Notes: generated by a model not told the origin, from the sequence alone. Numbered from the stretch's first letter, positions 43,588 through 52,829 are shown. The stretch: 64,000 nt of DNA from Collinsella aerofaciens (GCA_008668235.1 RQCP01000014.1:1-64000), one strand, 5' to 3'. Made by a program: numbers and translations.

Positions 43588-44937
43588 ATGGACGACCTTT
43601 TTTCTGCCTCGACGCGCGAGCGTTCCTTTAAAAATGCGCCGCTCGCGGTGCGCATGCGACCCAATTCGCTCGACGAGTACGTGGGCCAGCAAAAGGCCGT
43701 CGGTAAGGGCTCATGGTTGCGTGCCGCGATCGAGCACGACGTGCTTTCGAGCGTGATTCTGTACGGGCCTGCCGGTACGGGCAAGACGACGCTGGCCCAC
43801 ATTATCGCCAACCATACCAAGAGCGAGTTTGTCGAGGTCAGCGCCGTCACGGGTACCGTGAAGGACCTGCGTCGCGTGATTGATGAGGCCAAGACGCGCC
43901 TGAATACGTACGACCGCCGCACCATTCTATTCATCGATGAGATTCACCGCTTCTCTAAGTCGCAGCAGGATGCCCTGCTGCATGCAGTTGAGAACCGTAC
44001 CGTCATTATGATTGGCGCTACGACGGAGAACCCGTACTTCGAGGTCAACTCGGCACTGCTCTCACGTGGTCGCGTCGTGGAGCTTGAGCATCTGAAGGAT
44101 GAGGATATCGCCACGCTTATTGAACGTGCGCTTGAGGCGCCGCAGGGCTTGAACGGTAAGTTCTCGGCCGATGAGGATACGGTCAAGACCATCTGCACGC
44201 TGGCAGCGGGTGACGCTCGCTCGGCGCTCACGACGCTCGAGCTTGCGAGCGAGATTGCCGTCACGCGTCCCGATACCGAGGGAACGCCAGCGCCCGCGGC
44301 GGGGGAGCGCTATCCCATCACCGTGGATGACGTAAAGATCGCCAACCCGCGTCGCGGCTTTACGTATGACAAAAACGGCGACATGCACTACGACATCATC
44401 AGTGCGTTCATCAAGTCCATGCGCGGTAGCGACCCCGATGCCACGATCTATTGGCTCGCGCGCATGATCGATGCTGGGGAGGATCCTAAGTTTATCGCTC
44501 GCCGCATTATGATTCACGCTTCTGAGGATGTTGGCAACGCCGACCCGCAGGCGCTTTTGGTGGCGCATGCCGCGTTTAAGTCTGCCGAGGTCATTGGCTA
44601 TCCCGAGTGCCGCATTAACCTGGCTCAGGCTGCACTCTATGTGTGCTTGGCGCCAAAATCCAACGCGTGTGAGGCTTCGATCGATGCGGCGCTGGCCGAT
44701 ATCCATTCTAGTGGGCTTCGCGAGGTGCCGAGTTATCTGCGCGATCGCCATCGCCCGGGCAGCGATGAATACGGTGTGTATAAGTATCCACATGATTATC
44801 CCGAAGGCTGGGTCGATCAGCGCTATTTGCCCGAGGGACTGGAGCGCGGCGCGTTCTGGCAGCCTGCCGGCCGCGGTTGGGAAGAGTGGCGCGTAGAGCA
44901 AAGTGAACGCGACCGCAGCGGGAATGCACCGAAGTAG
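43588..44937 (+). CDS. rarA: Replication-associated recombination protein RarA (MgsA)
   Basis: A clamp-loader-like AAA+ ATPase acting at stalled forks. The 449-residue protein has RPNSLDEYVGQ, Walker A GPAGTGKTTLA, Walker B LFIDEIHRFSKSQQDALL, sensor 1 GATTENPYFEVN, the arginine finger LLSRGRV, and the C-terminal RarA domain with HYDIISAFIKSMRGSDPDA. The ATG at 43588 is preferred because CGGGA lies 5 nt upstream; ATG codons at 43573 and 43582 are alternatives. A TATACT box at 43543-43548 could be its -10, without a clear -35. Confidence 0.93.
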   Translation: MDDLFSASTRERSFKNAPLAVRMRPNSLDEYVGQQKAVGKGSWLRAAIEHDVLSSVILYGPAGTGKTTLAHIIANHTKSEFVEVSAVTGTVKDLRRVIDEAKTRLNTYDRRTILFIDEIHRFSKSQQDALLHAVENRTVIMIGATTENPYFEVNSALLSRGRVVELEHLKDEDIATLIERALEAPQGLNGKFSADEDTVKTICTLAAGDARSALTTLELASEIAVTRPDTEGTPAPAAGERYPITVDDVKIANPRRGFTYDKNGDMHYDIISAFIKSMRGSDPDATIYWLARMIDAGEDPKFIARRIMIHASEDVGNADPQALLVAHAAFKSAEVIGYPECRINLAQAALYVCLAPKSNACEASIDAALADIHSSGLREVPSYLRDRHRPGSDEYGVYKYPHDYPEGWVDQRYLPEGLERGAFWQPAGRGWEEWRVEQSERDRSGNAPK

Positions 44938-45037
44938 CTGCTGATAATTTTGTCCCACGTTGCTGCTCTTGGCATGTTCGGTCCCCTTTGGGGTACCATG
45001 GAACCCGTCTGTATATCGATTCCTTTGGGAGGCTTGC

Positions 45038-45625
45038 ATGAGTCCCATTCAAATCGCCCTGCTGCTGCTCGCCGTTGCCGGCGTGTGGGCCATCGTTGAG
45101 CTCGCGCTTACCCTGCGTAAGACCCGCACCGTTGTCGACTCGCTCGATAAGACCGTGAACGACCTCAACAACACCATCGCCGAGGCTCAGCCTGTGGTGG
45201 CAAAGCTCGATGGCGCTGTCGATGAGCTTACGCCGGCGCTTGCCCAGATGGAGCCGCTGCTTAAGTCGAGCAAGACGGCAGTTGATGCCCTTACCTCCAA
45301 TCTCGTAGAGGTCGAAGCCGTGGTTCGCGACATTTCCGAGGTTACGGGCAGCATGGCCGAGGCCAGCAATGCTGTGTCGAGCGTGACCGACTCTGCCGCC
45401 GGTGCTGTGCAGAAGCTCTTCAATAAGGTGAAGTCTCCTGCGGCTGACACCGAGCGCAAGCTCGCCGCTGCTGCTGCGGAGGCAGAGCGGCCTACCGAGC
45501 GCGTCCTAATTGGCGAGGACGAGGCCGCCGCGGGCGACGATGATGGTCAGAAGTCTGTATCCAAGCCGGCTCAGTATTACACCTATACGCCCGCCGAGAC
45601 CTCTGAGGAGTCCTGCGATGAGTAG
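45038..45625 (+). CDS. DUF948-type membrane-anchored coiled-coil protein
   Basis: A 195-residue protein with one N-terminal membrane helix (IQIALLLLAVAGVWAIVELAL), a helical region of repeated spacing (about residues 30-130) that matches DUF948 proteins, and an acidic disordered C terminus. Function is unknown; in Gram-positives DUF948 genes occur in stress-response settings. The ATG at 45038 follows GGGAGG. It overlaps the RsbW-like gene by 8 nt, suggesting it belongs to the same stress-sigma operon and may tether or signal to it. Confidence 0.75.
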   Translation: MSPIQIALLLLAVAGVWAIVELALTLRKTRTVVDSLDKTVNDLNNTIAEAQPVVAKLDGAVDELTPALAQMEPLLKSSKTAVDALTSNLVEVEAVVRDISEVTGSMAEASNAVSSVTDSAAGAVQKLFNKVKSPAADTERKLAAAAAEAERPTERVLIGEDEAAAGDDDGQKSVSKPAQYYTYTPAETSEESCDE

Positions 45626-45995
45626 CGAAGTAACCTGCCCTATCACGCTGACCGTTGCCGGTGACCCGCGTCTCGCTCGCCTTGTGCGCATGACGGCAGC
45701 CAACGTTGGTGCCCTGTGCTCTATGTCTGTCGATCGCATCGAGGACATCCGCATGGCTGCTGAGGAGGCTTTCATCTTTGGTTGCACCGCGGTCGACTGC
45801 GATGACATCACCATCAAATTCGATGTCGATGAGACCCACGTTGGCATGACTATTACCTTTGGCGACCAGGCTACGGTCGATGAAGACGACCAGGCTGCGG
45901 TGTATGCCGAGCTCATCCTCGCGAGCGTGTGCGACTCCTACGAAAAGACTACGGCGCCCCTGACGCTTTCCCTCGACCTCAAGGCGGATATCTAA
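45618..45995 (+). CDS. RsbW/SpoIIAB-like anti-sigma factor, degenerate kinase motifs
   Basis: A 125-residue protein of HATPase (GHKL) type by overall pattern: TVAGDPRLARLVRMTAANV at the N terminus, then RIEDIRMAAEEAFIFGC where RsbW has its N box. Canonical RsbW kinases carry an Asn-containing E-A-x-x-N box and a DxGxG box; here the Asn position is Phe/Gly and no DxGxG is visible. It overlaps the upstream gene and precedes the sigma gene by 1 nt, so an anti-sigma role is very likely. Whether it phosphorylates an anti-anti-sigma partner is doubtful. Without the neighbouring sigma gene it would be called hypothetical. Confidence 0.7.
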   Translation: MSSEVTCPITLTVAGDPRLARLVRMTAANVGALCSMSVDRIEDIRMAAEEAFIFGCTAVDCDDITIKFDVDETHVGMTITFGDQATVDEDDQAAVYAELILASVCDSYEKTTAPLTLSLDLKADI

Positions 45996-45996
45996 T

Positions 45997-46788
45997 ATGA
46001 CCGAACGTTCCCGGAGCGGCAAGACCGCTTGGGACAAGGAGAAAACCCGCGAGCTGTTTCGTCGTTACAAGGAGACCGGTGATCCGGACGCCCGTGAGCA
46101 GCTCGTCATGTCCCATATGAACCTGGTAAGGTTTCTTGCCAACAAATTTAAGAATCGCGGCGAGCCGCTCGACGACCTCATGCAGGTCGGCTATCTGGGC
46201 CTGCTCAAGGCTATCGACCGTTTTGATCCCGAGCGCGGACTCGAGTTCACGACGTTTGCGACACCTACTATCCTGGGCGAGATCAAACGCCATTTTCGCG
46301 ACAAGGGCTGGAGTGTGCGCGTACCGCGTCGTCTGCAGGAGCTCTCGGCCAAGGTCAACCAGGCTACTGACAAACTTACCAACGAGCTGCAGCGTTCGCC
46401 CAAGGTTGAGGAGATCGCTGAGTATCTAGATGTGACTGTCGATGAGGTCCTCGAGGCTATGGAATCGTCTTCGGCCTATACCTCGGTGCCCATCGAGGCT
46501 CCTGGTGCGTCCGATTCCGACGATGCCCCTTCGATTCTCGACCGTTACGCCGACGACGACAACGAGCTCGACTTTACCGATGACCGCCTAGTGATCGAGG
46601 AAGCCATCCGTGATTTCTCGCCGCGCGAGCGCGAGGTGATCGAGCTGCGCTTTGTGAAGGGCATGACCCAGATCGAGATCGCCAAGAAGCTGGGTATTTC
46701 TCAGGTGCAGGTTTCGCGTCTGCTGCGCCGCACGCTTAAGAAGATTCAGGACAAGATCGACCCCGACGGAGTGATGATTCGTTCATGA
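45997..46788 (+). CDS. SigB/SigF/SigG-family RNA polymerase sigma factor
   Basis: A 263-residue alternative sigma factor with region 2 (NLVRFLANKFKNRGEPLDDLMQ, YLGLLKAIDRFDPERG), FTTFATPTILGEIKRHFRDK, region 3 (LQRSPKVEEIAEYLDV) and region 4 (MTQIEIAKKLGISQVQVSRLL). The -10-recognition segment and the EIKRHFRDKGW motif place it with the general-stress and sporulation group. It likely drives a stress regulon held in check by the upstream RsbW-like protein. The next gene overlaps it by 4 nt. Confidence 0.92.
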   Translation: MTERSRSGKTAWDKEKTRELFRRYKETGDPDAREQLVMSHMNLVRFLANKFKNRGEPLDDLMQVGYLGLLKAIDRFDPERGLEFTTFATPTILGEIKRHFRDKGWSVRVPRRLQELSAKVNQATDKLTNELQRSPKVEEIAEYLDVTVDEVLEAMESSSAYTSVPIEAPGASDSDDAPSILDRYADDDNELDFTDDRLVIEEAIRDFSPREREVIELRFVKGMTQIEIAKKLGISQVQVSRLLRRTLKKIQDKIDPDGVMIRS

Positions 46789-48194
46789 GTGAACACCCCC
46801 AACAAACCGATCGCGTGCTGCGCGACACCCGCATTCTGACGCTTCGCATTTGGGCTGTTGTCGGCTGCATTGTCATCGCCGCTGTCATCTTTAACCTTAT
46901 GGGCATCCTGGCGCCGGTTATCGAGTTTCTTGCCGTCGGTTCCATCATTGCCTTTGTGATGTCCCCGATCACCAACTGGCTCGAGCACCATGGCGTGAAT
47001 CGCGGCATCGGTTCGCTTATCGCGCTTATTGTTGTTGTTGCCGTGCTCGTCGGTGTCGTTTGCATCTTGTCGCCGATTCTCTTTGGTCAGATCATGGAAG
47101 TCCTGAGCCGCCTGCCCGAGCAGCTTCGTGTTGCGGGTGGCGATCTCAATGAGATGATCTCGCATGCCAAGACGCTCAATAACACGCCGCTCAAGGAGTA
47201 TTTGGACGATAATCTTTCGTCGCTGGTTACCGTGGCATCGAAGTATGTGTCTCAGATTGCTGCCGAGCTTGGCCGCGGTGTGTTCCCGCTCATCACCAAT
47301 ACAGCCTCGCAGTTGTTCGTGATCTTCCTTGGTCTGGTGCTTGCCTACTGGATGGCCTGCGACTACCCTCGCATGCATCACGAGATTTGCACCATCATCG
47401 GTCAGGAGAAGGAGACCTCGTACCGCTTTATGGTCGCCATCCTTTCTCGCTCTGTCGGCGGCTACATGCGCGGTATGGTCGTGACGTCCATCTGCGGTGG
47501 TTTCCTCGCCTTTATCGGCTTTACGCTCATTGGCCATCCATATGCAGCGCTCATGGCCATTTTTACCGGCATTATGCACTTGGTTCCTGTTGTTGGCCCC
47601 TGGGTGAGCGCGGCGATTGCCACGGTGCTCGGCTTTATGTTCAGCCCGATGCTGGCGTTGTGGACTTTGATCGTGACCATGGTGGCCCAAAACGTCACCG
47701 ACAACGTCATTTCGCCCAAGGTCATGCAAAGCTCGGTCCAGGTGCATCCCATCATGAGCCTGACGGCCCTCGTTATTGGTTCGGCACTCATGGGTCCCAT
47801 CGGCATGGTTATCGCCATTCCGCTGTGCGCGGCTCTGAAGGGTATCTTCGTGTACTACTTCGAGAACGAGACCGGCCGCCAGCTCGTGGCATACGATGGG
47901 GCCGTGTTTAAGGGCACGCCCTATCGCGATACCGAGGGCAACCCGGTTGCCGCCTATGACGCGCTTGGAGACGATACATTCATCTATGAGTCCGAGCTCA
48001 TTGGCAACGAGACCGCGCCCGAGGCTAAGGCTATGCCCAAGCCCGAGCTCGATAATCCCTGGATCAAGCTCTCGGGACTGCAGCCCGATGCCACGGGCTT
48101 CTTCAAGAACCCCTTTGCCAAGGACGATGACTCCAACTCGGACGACGATACCAAAACCGGCATCGACGGCTCCATGGATGATGACGACAACTAG
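46785..48194 (+). CDS. AI-2E (PerM) family transporter
   Basis: A 469-residue membrane protein with about eight hydrophobic segments. LAVGSIIAFVMSPITNWLEHHG near the start, an amphipathic middle part, and the GIMHLVPVVGPWVSAA and PKVMQSSVQVHPIMSLTALV segments fit the family. Members export autoinducer-2 or act as Na+/H+ antiporters. A 100-residue hydrophilic, Asp-rich C-terminal extension is not usual for the family. It overlaps the stress sigma gene by ATGA, so it is probably expressed with it. Confidence 0.88.
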   Translation: MSEHPQQTDRVLRDTRILTLRIWAVVGCIVIAAVIFNLMGILAPVIEFLAVGSIIAFVMSPITNWLEHHGVNRGIGSLIALIVVVAVLVGVVCILSPILFGQIMEVLSRLPEQLRVAGGDLNEMISHAKTLNNTPLKEYLDDNLSSLVTVASKYVSQIAAELGRGVFPLITNTASQLFVIFLGLVLAYWMACDYPRMHHEICTIIGQEKETSYRFMVAILSRSVGGYMRGMVVTSICGGFLAFIGFTLIGHPYAALMAIFTGIMHLVPVVGPWVSAAIATVLGFMFSPMLALWTLIVTMVAQNVTDNVISPKVMQSSVQVHPIMSLTALVIGSALMGPIGMVIAIPLCAALKGIFVYYFENETGRQLVAYDGAVFKGTPYRDTEGNPVAAYDALGDDTFIYESELIGNETAPEAKAMPKPELDNPWIKLSGLQPDATGFFKNPFAKDDDSNSDDDTKTGIDGSMDDDDN

Positions 48195-48244
48195 TGGGGC
48201 AATTCGGGTTAACATTCATACGCGCTAACATGCAATTTCGCTGA

Positions 48245-48274
48245 AGGGCCGGCATTGTGCCGGCCCTCTTTTTT
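48245..48274 (+). terminator. Terminator after the AI-2E gene
   Basis: AGGGCCGGC (48245-48253) pairs perfectly with GCCGGCCCT (48259-48267), 5-nt loop, followed by CTTTTTT. The alaS promoter starts within its tail. Confidence 0.9.
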
Positions 48275-48300
48275 GCATGGGCGCGGCGGGATGGTAATAT
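48273..48300 (+). promoter_or_regulatory. alaS promoter
   Basis: TTGCAT (48273-48278), a 16-bp spacer and an extended -10 TGG-TAATAT (48292-48300). Transcription would start about 40 nt before the alaS start codon, too short for a T-box. Confidence 0.65.
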
Positions 48301-48346
48301 CGTTACGTTTGAACTGTTTCGATGTGAAACCGAGGAGATTCCCTCT

Positions 48347-51004
48347 ATGAGTGCTGACTACCCGTCAATGACTACGGCCGAGATCCGCTCCAAGTTCCTC
48401 AACTTCTTTGAGGAGCGCGGTCTTAAGCTCTATCCTTCTTCGTCCCTTGTTCCCGACGACCCCTCGCTGCTGCTTGCCAACGCCGGCATGAACCAGTTTA
48501 AGGAGTACTACCAGGGCAAGAAGGCCATGAAGGAGATCGGCGCGATCTCCTGCCAGAAGTGTGTCCGCACCAACGACATCGACTGCATCGGCGAGGACGG
48601 CCGCCACCTGTCGTTCTTCGAGATGCTCGGCGACTTCTCCTTTGGCGGCGTCTCCAAGGAGCAGGCTTGCGCCTGGGCCTTTGAGCTCATCACCAAGGAG
48701 TTCAAGCTGCCGCTCGACCGCCTGTACTTTACCGTCTTTACCGAGGACGACGAGACCCACGACGTGTGGCGCTCCCTGGGCGTTGCCGAGGATCACATCT
48801 CGCGTCTGGGCGAGGACGACAACTTCTGGGCCGCCGGTCCCACCGGCCCCTGCGGCCCGTGCTCCGAGATCTACTTTGACATGGGCGAGGAGGTCGGCTG
48901 CGGCAGCCCCGATTGCAAGCCCGGCTGCGACTGCGACCGCTTCCTGGAGTTCTGGAACCTCGTCTTTACCCAGTACGACCGCCAAGAGGACGGCTCCATG
49001 CCGGAGCTGCCGCACCGCAACCTCGATACGGGTATGGGCCTGGAGCGCATGGCCGCTATCATGCAGCACAAGACCGCCAATTACGACGGCGATCTGATGC
49101 AGCACCTCATCAAGCTGGGCGAGGAGATCAGCGGCAAGACCTATGACGCCGATGACTATTCTGGTGCCAGCCGCTCGCTGCGTATCATCGCCGACCACTC
49201 CCGTGCTGTCGACTTTATGATCTCGGACGGCATCCTTCCCGGTAACGAGGGTCGCGAGTATGTTTTGCGCCGCCTGCTCCGCCGTGCCGTGTTCCACGGT
49301 CGCCTGCTGGGCATCGAGGGCGCCTTCCTGACCAAGTTTATCGATGAGGTTAACGCCCAGATGGGCGAGGCCTATCCCGAGCTGCTCAAAAACGTCGCGC
49401 TCGTCAAGGGCATCGTCGCCTCCGAGGAGGAGCGTTTCTCCACGACGCTCGACAACGGCCGCGTTTACCTGGACGAGGCCCTGGCCGCGCTCGCCGACGG
49501 CGCTGTCCTTCCGGGCGACGTTGCCTTTAAGCTGCACGACACCTTTGGTTTCCCCATTGACCTGACTGTCGAGATCGCCGGCGCTGCTGGCCACGACGTC
49601 GACATGGACGGCTTCACCGCCTGCATGGAGGACCAGAAGGCCCGCGCCCGCGCTAACGCCAAGGGCGATGCCTGGGGCAGCTTCAACGACGTGTGGGTCG
49701 AGCTTTCCGACAAGGTCGCTGCGACCGAGTTCGACGGCTATGACAACGACGTCATCGTGGGCGCCAAGGTTGTCGCCATCGTTCGCAACGGCGAGTCCGT
49801 CGAGTCCGCTGCCGTCGGCGAGGACGTCGAGGTCGTGCTCGACCGCACCCCGTTCTACGCCGAGATGGGTGGCCAGCAGGGCGACGCCGGTGAGCTTTGT
49901 GCCGAGGGCGTTGCGCTGACTGTTGCCGACACCAAGAACCACAACGGCCTGTATGCCCATGTCGCGCACGTTGCCGAGGGCACGCTGACCGTCGGTGCTA
50001 CCGTGACTGCCGCGCTCGACGCCGAGCGCCGTGGTTTCCTGCGCCGCAACCACACCGCCACCCACCTGCTCGACGCTGCGCTTAAGCAAGTCCTGGGCGA
50101 GCATGTCTCCCAGGCCGGCTCGCTGGTGACGCCCGAGCACCTGCGCTTTGACTTCACGCACTTCGAGGCCCTGTCTTCCGAGCAGCTCAAGGCTGTCGAG
50201 GACTTGGTCAACCAGCAGATTTTCGCTTCTAAGCCGGTCGTGACCCGCGTCATGGGCATCGACGAGGCCAAGGCAGCCGGTGCTGTCGCCCTCTTTGGCG
50301 AGAAGTACGGCGACGTCGTCCGCGTCGTCTCCGTAGGCGCCGAGGACCAGCCGTTCTCCCGCGAGCTCTGCGGTGGCACGCATGCCGCCAACACCGCCGA
50401 GATCGGTCTGTTCAAGATCATCTCCGAGTCCTCCACGGGCTCGAATGTCCGCCGTATCGAGGCCGTGACCTCCAAGGGCGCTCTCGACTACATGGCTGAC
50501 CGCCTGGCACTCGTTGACGCCGCCGCCGCTGCGCTCAAGTGCCGTGTCGACGAGGGTCCCGCCCGCGTGGAGAACCTGCAGGCCGAGCTGCGCGAGACTT
50601 CCGGCAAGCTCAAGAAGGCGCTCACCGGTGGCTCCTCCGATGCGATCTCCAGCGCCATCGACGGCGCTGTCGAGCTGAACGGCTACAAGCTCGTCGTCGC
50701 TGAGCTCCAGGGCCTTGAGGCTGCCGACCTGCGCAACGTTTGGGATACCGTGCACCAGAAGGTCGCCGGCCCCGTCGCCTGCGTTGTTGCCAGCGTGACC
50801 GAGAAGGGCACCCCGGCCCTGCTCGCTGCCGGCTCCGATGACGCCGTGAAGGCCGGTTTCCACGCCGGCAACGTGATCAAGCAGATCGCGGGCCTGGTCG
50901 ACGGTCGCGGTGGCGGTCGTCCCAACATGGCCCAGGCCGGTGGCAAGAACGCCGCCGGTATCGCCGATGCCCTCGCGGCCGCCAAGACCGCGCTCGGCGC
51001 CTAA
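48347..51004 (+). CDS. alaS: Alanyl-tRNA synthetase
   Basis: Class II synthetase that charges tRNA-Ala and clears mischarged Ser/Gly. The 885-residue protein has the catalytic core (IRSKFLNFFEERGLKLYPSS, FEMLGDFSFGG, GPCSEIYFD, LDTGMGLERMA), the editing domain with zinc motifs HTATHLLDAAL and CGGTHAANTAE, a coiled-coil, and the C-Ala domain with GRPNMAQAGG. The ATG at 48347 has GAGGAG 9 nt upstream; the open frame to its left overlaps the terminator and promoter. ruvX follows 17 nt later. Confidence 0.97.
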   Translation: MSADYPSMTTAEIRSKFLNFFEERGLKLYPSSSLVPDDPSLLLANAGMNQFKEYYQGKKAMKEIGAISCQKCVRTNDIDCIGEDGRHLSFFEMLGDFSFGGVSKEQACAWAFELITKEFKLPLDRLYFTVFTEDDETHDVWRSLGVAEDHISRLGEDDNFWAAGPTGPCGPCSEIYFDMGEEVGCGSPDCKPGCDCDRFLEFWNLVFTQYDRQEDGSMPELPHRNLDTGMGLERMAAIMQHKTANYDGDLMQHLIKLGEEISGKTYDADDYSGASRSLRIIADHSRAVDFMISDGILPGNEGREYVLRRLLRRAVFHGRLLGIEGAFLTKFIDEVNAQMGEAYPELLKNVALVKGIVASEEERFSTTLDNGRVYLDEALAALADGAVLPGDVAFKLHDTFGFPIDLTVEIAGAAGHDVDMDGFTACMEDQKARARANAKGDAWGSFNDVWVELSDKVAATEFDGYDNDVIVGAKVVAIVRNGESVESAAVGEDVEVVLDRTPFYAEMGGQQGDAGELCAEGVALTVADTKNHNGLYAHVAHVAEGTLTVGATVTAALDAERRGFLRRNHTATHLLDAALKQVLGEHVSQAGSLVTPEHLRFDFTHFEALSSEQLKAVEDLVNQQIFASKPVVTRVMGIDEAKAAGAVALFGEKYGDVVRVVSVGAEDQPFSRELCGGTHAANTAEIGLFKIISESSTGSNVRRIEAVTSKGALDYMADRLALVDAAAAALKCRVDEGPARVENLQAELRETSGKLKKALTGGSSDAISSAIDGAVELNGYKLVVAELQGLEAADLRNVWDTVHQKVAGPVACVVASVTEKGTPALLAAGSDDAVKAGFHAGNVIKQIAGLVDGRGGGRPNMAQAGGKNAAGIADALAAAKTALGA

Positions 51005-51021
51005 GAACCTAAGTAGTCGCT

Positions 51022-51450
51022 GTGGTCGCGCTCGCACTGGACATAGGGGAGACCAGGATTGGCATTGCCGTCTCGAGCCGTGATGGCAAGATGGCGATGC
51101 CCGTCAAGGTGCTCCCGGCCGCCGAGGTCACCGGTATGGCCAAGACGTTCCGCTACCTGGTCGAGGACTATGAGCCCGATATCCTGGTAAGTGGACGCCC
51201 CCTAACCATGGCCGGTGAGCCCGGCCCTCAGGCCGAGCGCGTTGCCGCTGTGGCGCAAAAGATTGCCGACGAGCTCGATCTTCCGCTGGAGCTTGAAGAC
51301 GAGCGCCTGTCCTCGCAAGAGGCCAAGCGAATCCTGCGAGAGCAGGGGCTCAACGAAAAGCAGATGAGGGGCAAAATTGACATGATCGCCGCCAGCCTGT
51401 TCTTGCAGACCTGGCTCGATCGTAAAAACGAGGAGGTTCCGCATGCCTAG
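51022..51450 (+). CDS. ruvX: Holliday junction resolvase-like protein RuvX (YqgF)
   Basis: A 142-residue RNase H-fold nuclease of the YqgF family, implicated in 16S rRNA 5'-end maturation and possibly junction resolution. ALDIGETRIGIAVS carries the first catalytic Asp, LVSGRPLTMAGEPGPQAERV the middle conserved segment, and EDERLSSQEA and KIDMIAASLFLQTWLD the remaining acidic residues. The GTG at 51022 has only a weak ribosome site. It overlaps mltG by 8 nt; alaS-ruvX-mltG is a widely conserved order. Confidence 0.93.
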   Translation: MVALALDIGETRIGIAVSSRDGKMAMPVKVLPAAEVTGMAKTFRYLVEDYEPDILVSGRPLTMAGEPGPQAERVAAVAQKIADELDLPLELEDERLSSQEAKRILREQGLNEKQMRGKIDMIAASLFLQTWLDRKNEEVPHA

Positions 51451-52828
51451 CGCTTCCGATCCGCGCCTGCAGAATCGTACACAGCAGCCCGCGCCGCGCC
51501 CTGCTCAGCCTGGCCAGCGCCCGGCGCAGCCGACGCAGCGCGCAGCTCAGCCTTCGGCGCGCCCGGTGCAGTCCTCCTCTCGTTCAGCCCAACCTGTTCA
51601 ACGGACGGGCCAGCAGCCTTCTGCTCGTTCGGCCCAGCCTGCAGGCGGTACACGCTTTAAGCAGCAGGCACCTAACCAGCGAACGCAGGCCCCCCAATCG
51701 CATTCACATCACGCTCGCGGCTCGCACGGTGTTGCTCCGGCGACCCGTTCGAGCTACAACACGCATGCTCGTCGCGGTGCTCAAAAGAAGAGTTCTCCGG
51801 TGCCTATGATTATCGGTGGCGTCGTCGCCGTGCTCGCGCTTGCTGCGATTGCTTTCTTTGTCGTGCCGGCCGTCAAGGACTTCTTCGCCGGTGGAGATAC
51901 GAAGGTCACGGCTGGACAGCAGGTTACGGTGACCATTCCCGACGGTGCTTCGGGCGATACTATCGCCTCGATTCTCTCCGAGAACCATATCGTCGAAAAT
52001 CCCAAAGATTATTATGCGGCGGTGAAAAAGCTCAACGCCGATATGTCGCTCAAGCCTGGTACCTATTCGTTCACCACACTCATGGATGCGACCAAGGTTG
52101 TTCAGCAGCTCATGGAAGGTCCCAATGCGGGCTCCGATGCGCTGACTATCCCTGAGGGCCTGACGGTTGACCAGGTCGCTGACCGCGTGGCCAAGGCATA
52201 CGACAGTATCTCTAAGGAGGACTTCCTTAGCCAGGCTAAGGCGAGCAATTATGTGAATCATTACGCTTTTCTTAAAGACGCCGCGAACGATTCGCTCGAG
52301 GGTTTCCTGTTCCCCAAGACCTATTCGCTTGGTAAGGACCCAAGCGCCGATGATGTGATTCGCGCCATGCTTGACCAGTTCAACGCCGAGTATAAGTCGC
52401 TTGACTTTGCCAGCTGCGAGGCCAAGATCAAGGAGCGCTATGGCGTGGATATGTCCGATTACGACATCGTTAACCTTGCCTCCATCGTCGAGCGCGAGGG
52501 CCTCAACGCCGACCAGCGCGCGCATGTGGCATCGGTTTTCTATAACCGTCTGGCAGGCAAGCTCGATGGCCTGCGCTACCTCAACAGCGACGCGACCATG
52601 ATGTACGTCACCGGTGGCGAGGTTACCGCCGACGACCTGCAGAGTGATAACCCCTATAACACCTATAAGCACGAGGGCCTGCCACCCACGCCCATCTGCT
52701 CTCCGTCGCTCGAGGCACTCAAGGCCACCCTTGAGCCGACCGACTCTGATGACCTGTATTTCTACATTACGCAGGACGAGGAGTACTTCTCGCAAACCTA
52801 CGAAGAGCATCAACAGTCTTGGAATTAG
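51443..52828 (+). CDS. mltG: Endolytic murein transglycosylase MltG
   Basis: Cleaves nascent peptidoglycan strands and sets their length. The 461-residue protein has a 110-residue cytoplasmic N terminus rich in Ala, Gln, Pro and Arg with repeats of the PAQPxQR type, one membrane helix (PMIIGGVVAVLALAAIAFFV, about residues 116-136), a LysM-like subdomain and the YceG catalytic domain. The active-site Glu lies in NLASIVEREGLN, and PLPPTPICSPS-like GLPPTPICSPS is present near the end. It is the last gene of the alaS-ruvX-mltG group and precedes yqeG by 1 nt. Confidence 0.93.
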   Translation: MPSASDPRLQNRTQQPAPRPAQPGQRPAQPTQRAAQPSARPVQSSSRSAQPVQRTGQQPSARSAQPAGGTRFKQQAPNQRTQAPQSHSHHARGSHGVAPATRSSYNTHARRGAQKKSSPVPMIIGGVVAVLALAAIAFFVVPAVKDFFAGGDTKVTAGQQVTVTIPDGASGDTIASILSENHIVENPKDYYAAVKKLNADMSLKPGTYSFTTLMDATKVVQQLMEGPNAGSDALTIPEGLTVDQVADRVAKAYDSISKEDFLSQAKASNYVNHYAFLKDAANDSLEGFLFPKTYSLGKDPSADDVIRAMLDQFNAEYKSLDFASCEAKIKERYGVDMSDYDIVNLASIVEREGLNADQRAHVASVFYNRLAGKLDGLRYLNSDATMMYVTGGEVTADDLQSDNPYNTYKHEGLPPTPICSPSLEALKATLEPTDSDDLYFYITQDEEYFSQTYEEHQQSWN

Positions 52829-52829
52829 C

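Noticed and set aside
44946..44960. TTTTGTCCCAC after rarA, matching one arm of the recN terminator at 61534
   Set aside because: Only 11 bases are shared and no hairpin forms at the rarA copy; coincidence is likely.
48365..51037. An 890-codon minus-strand frame over alaS
   Set aside because: Antisense shadow of alaS without start signals or motifs.
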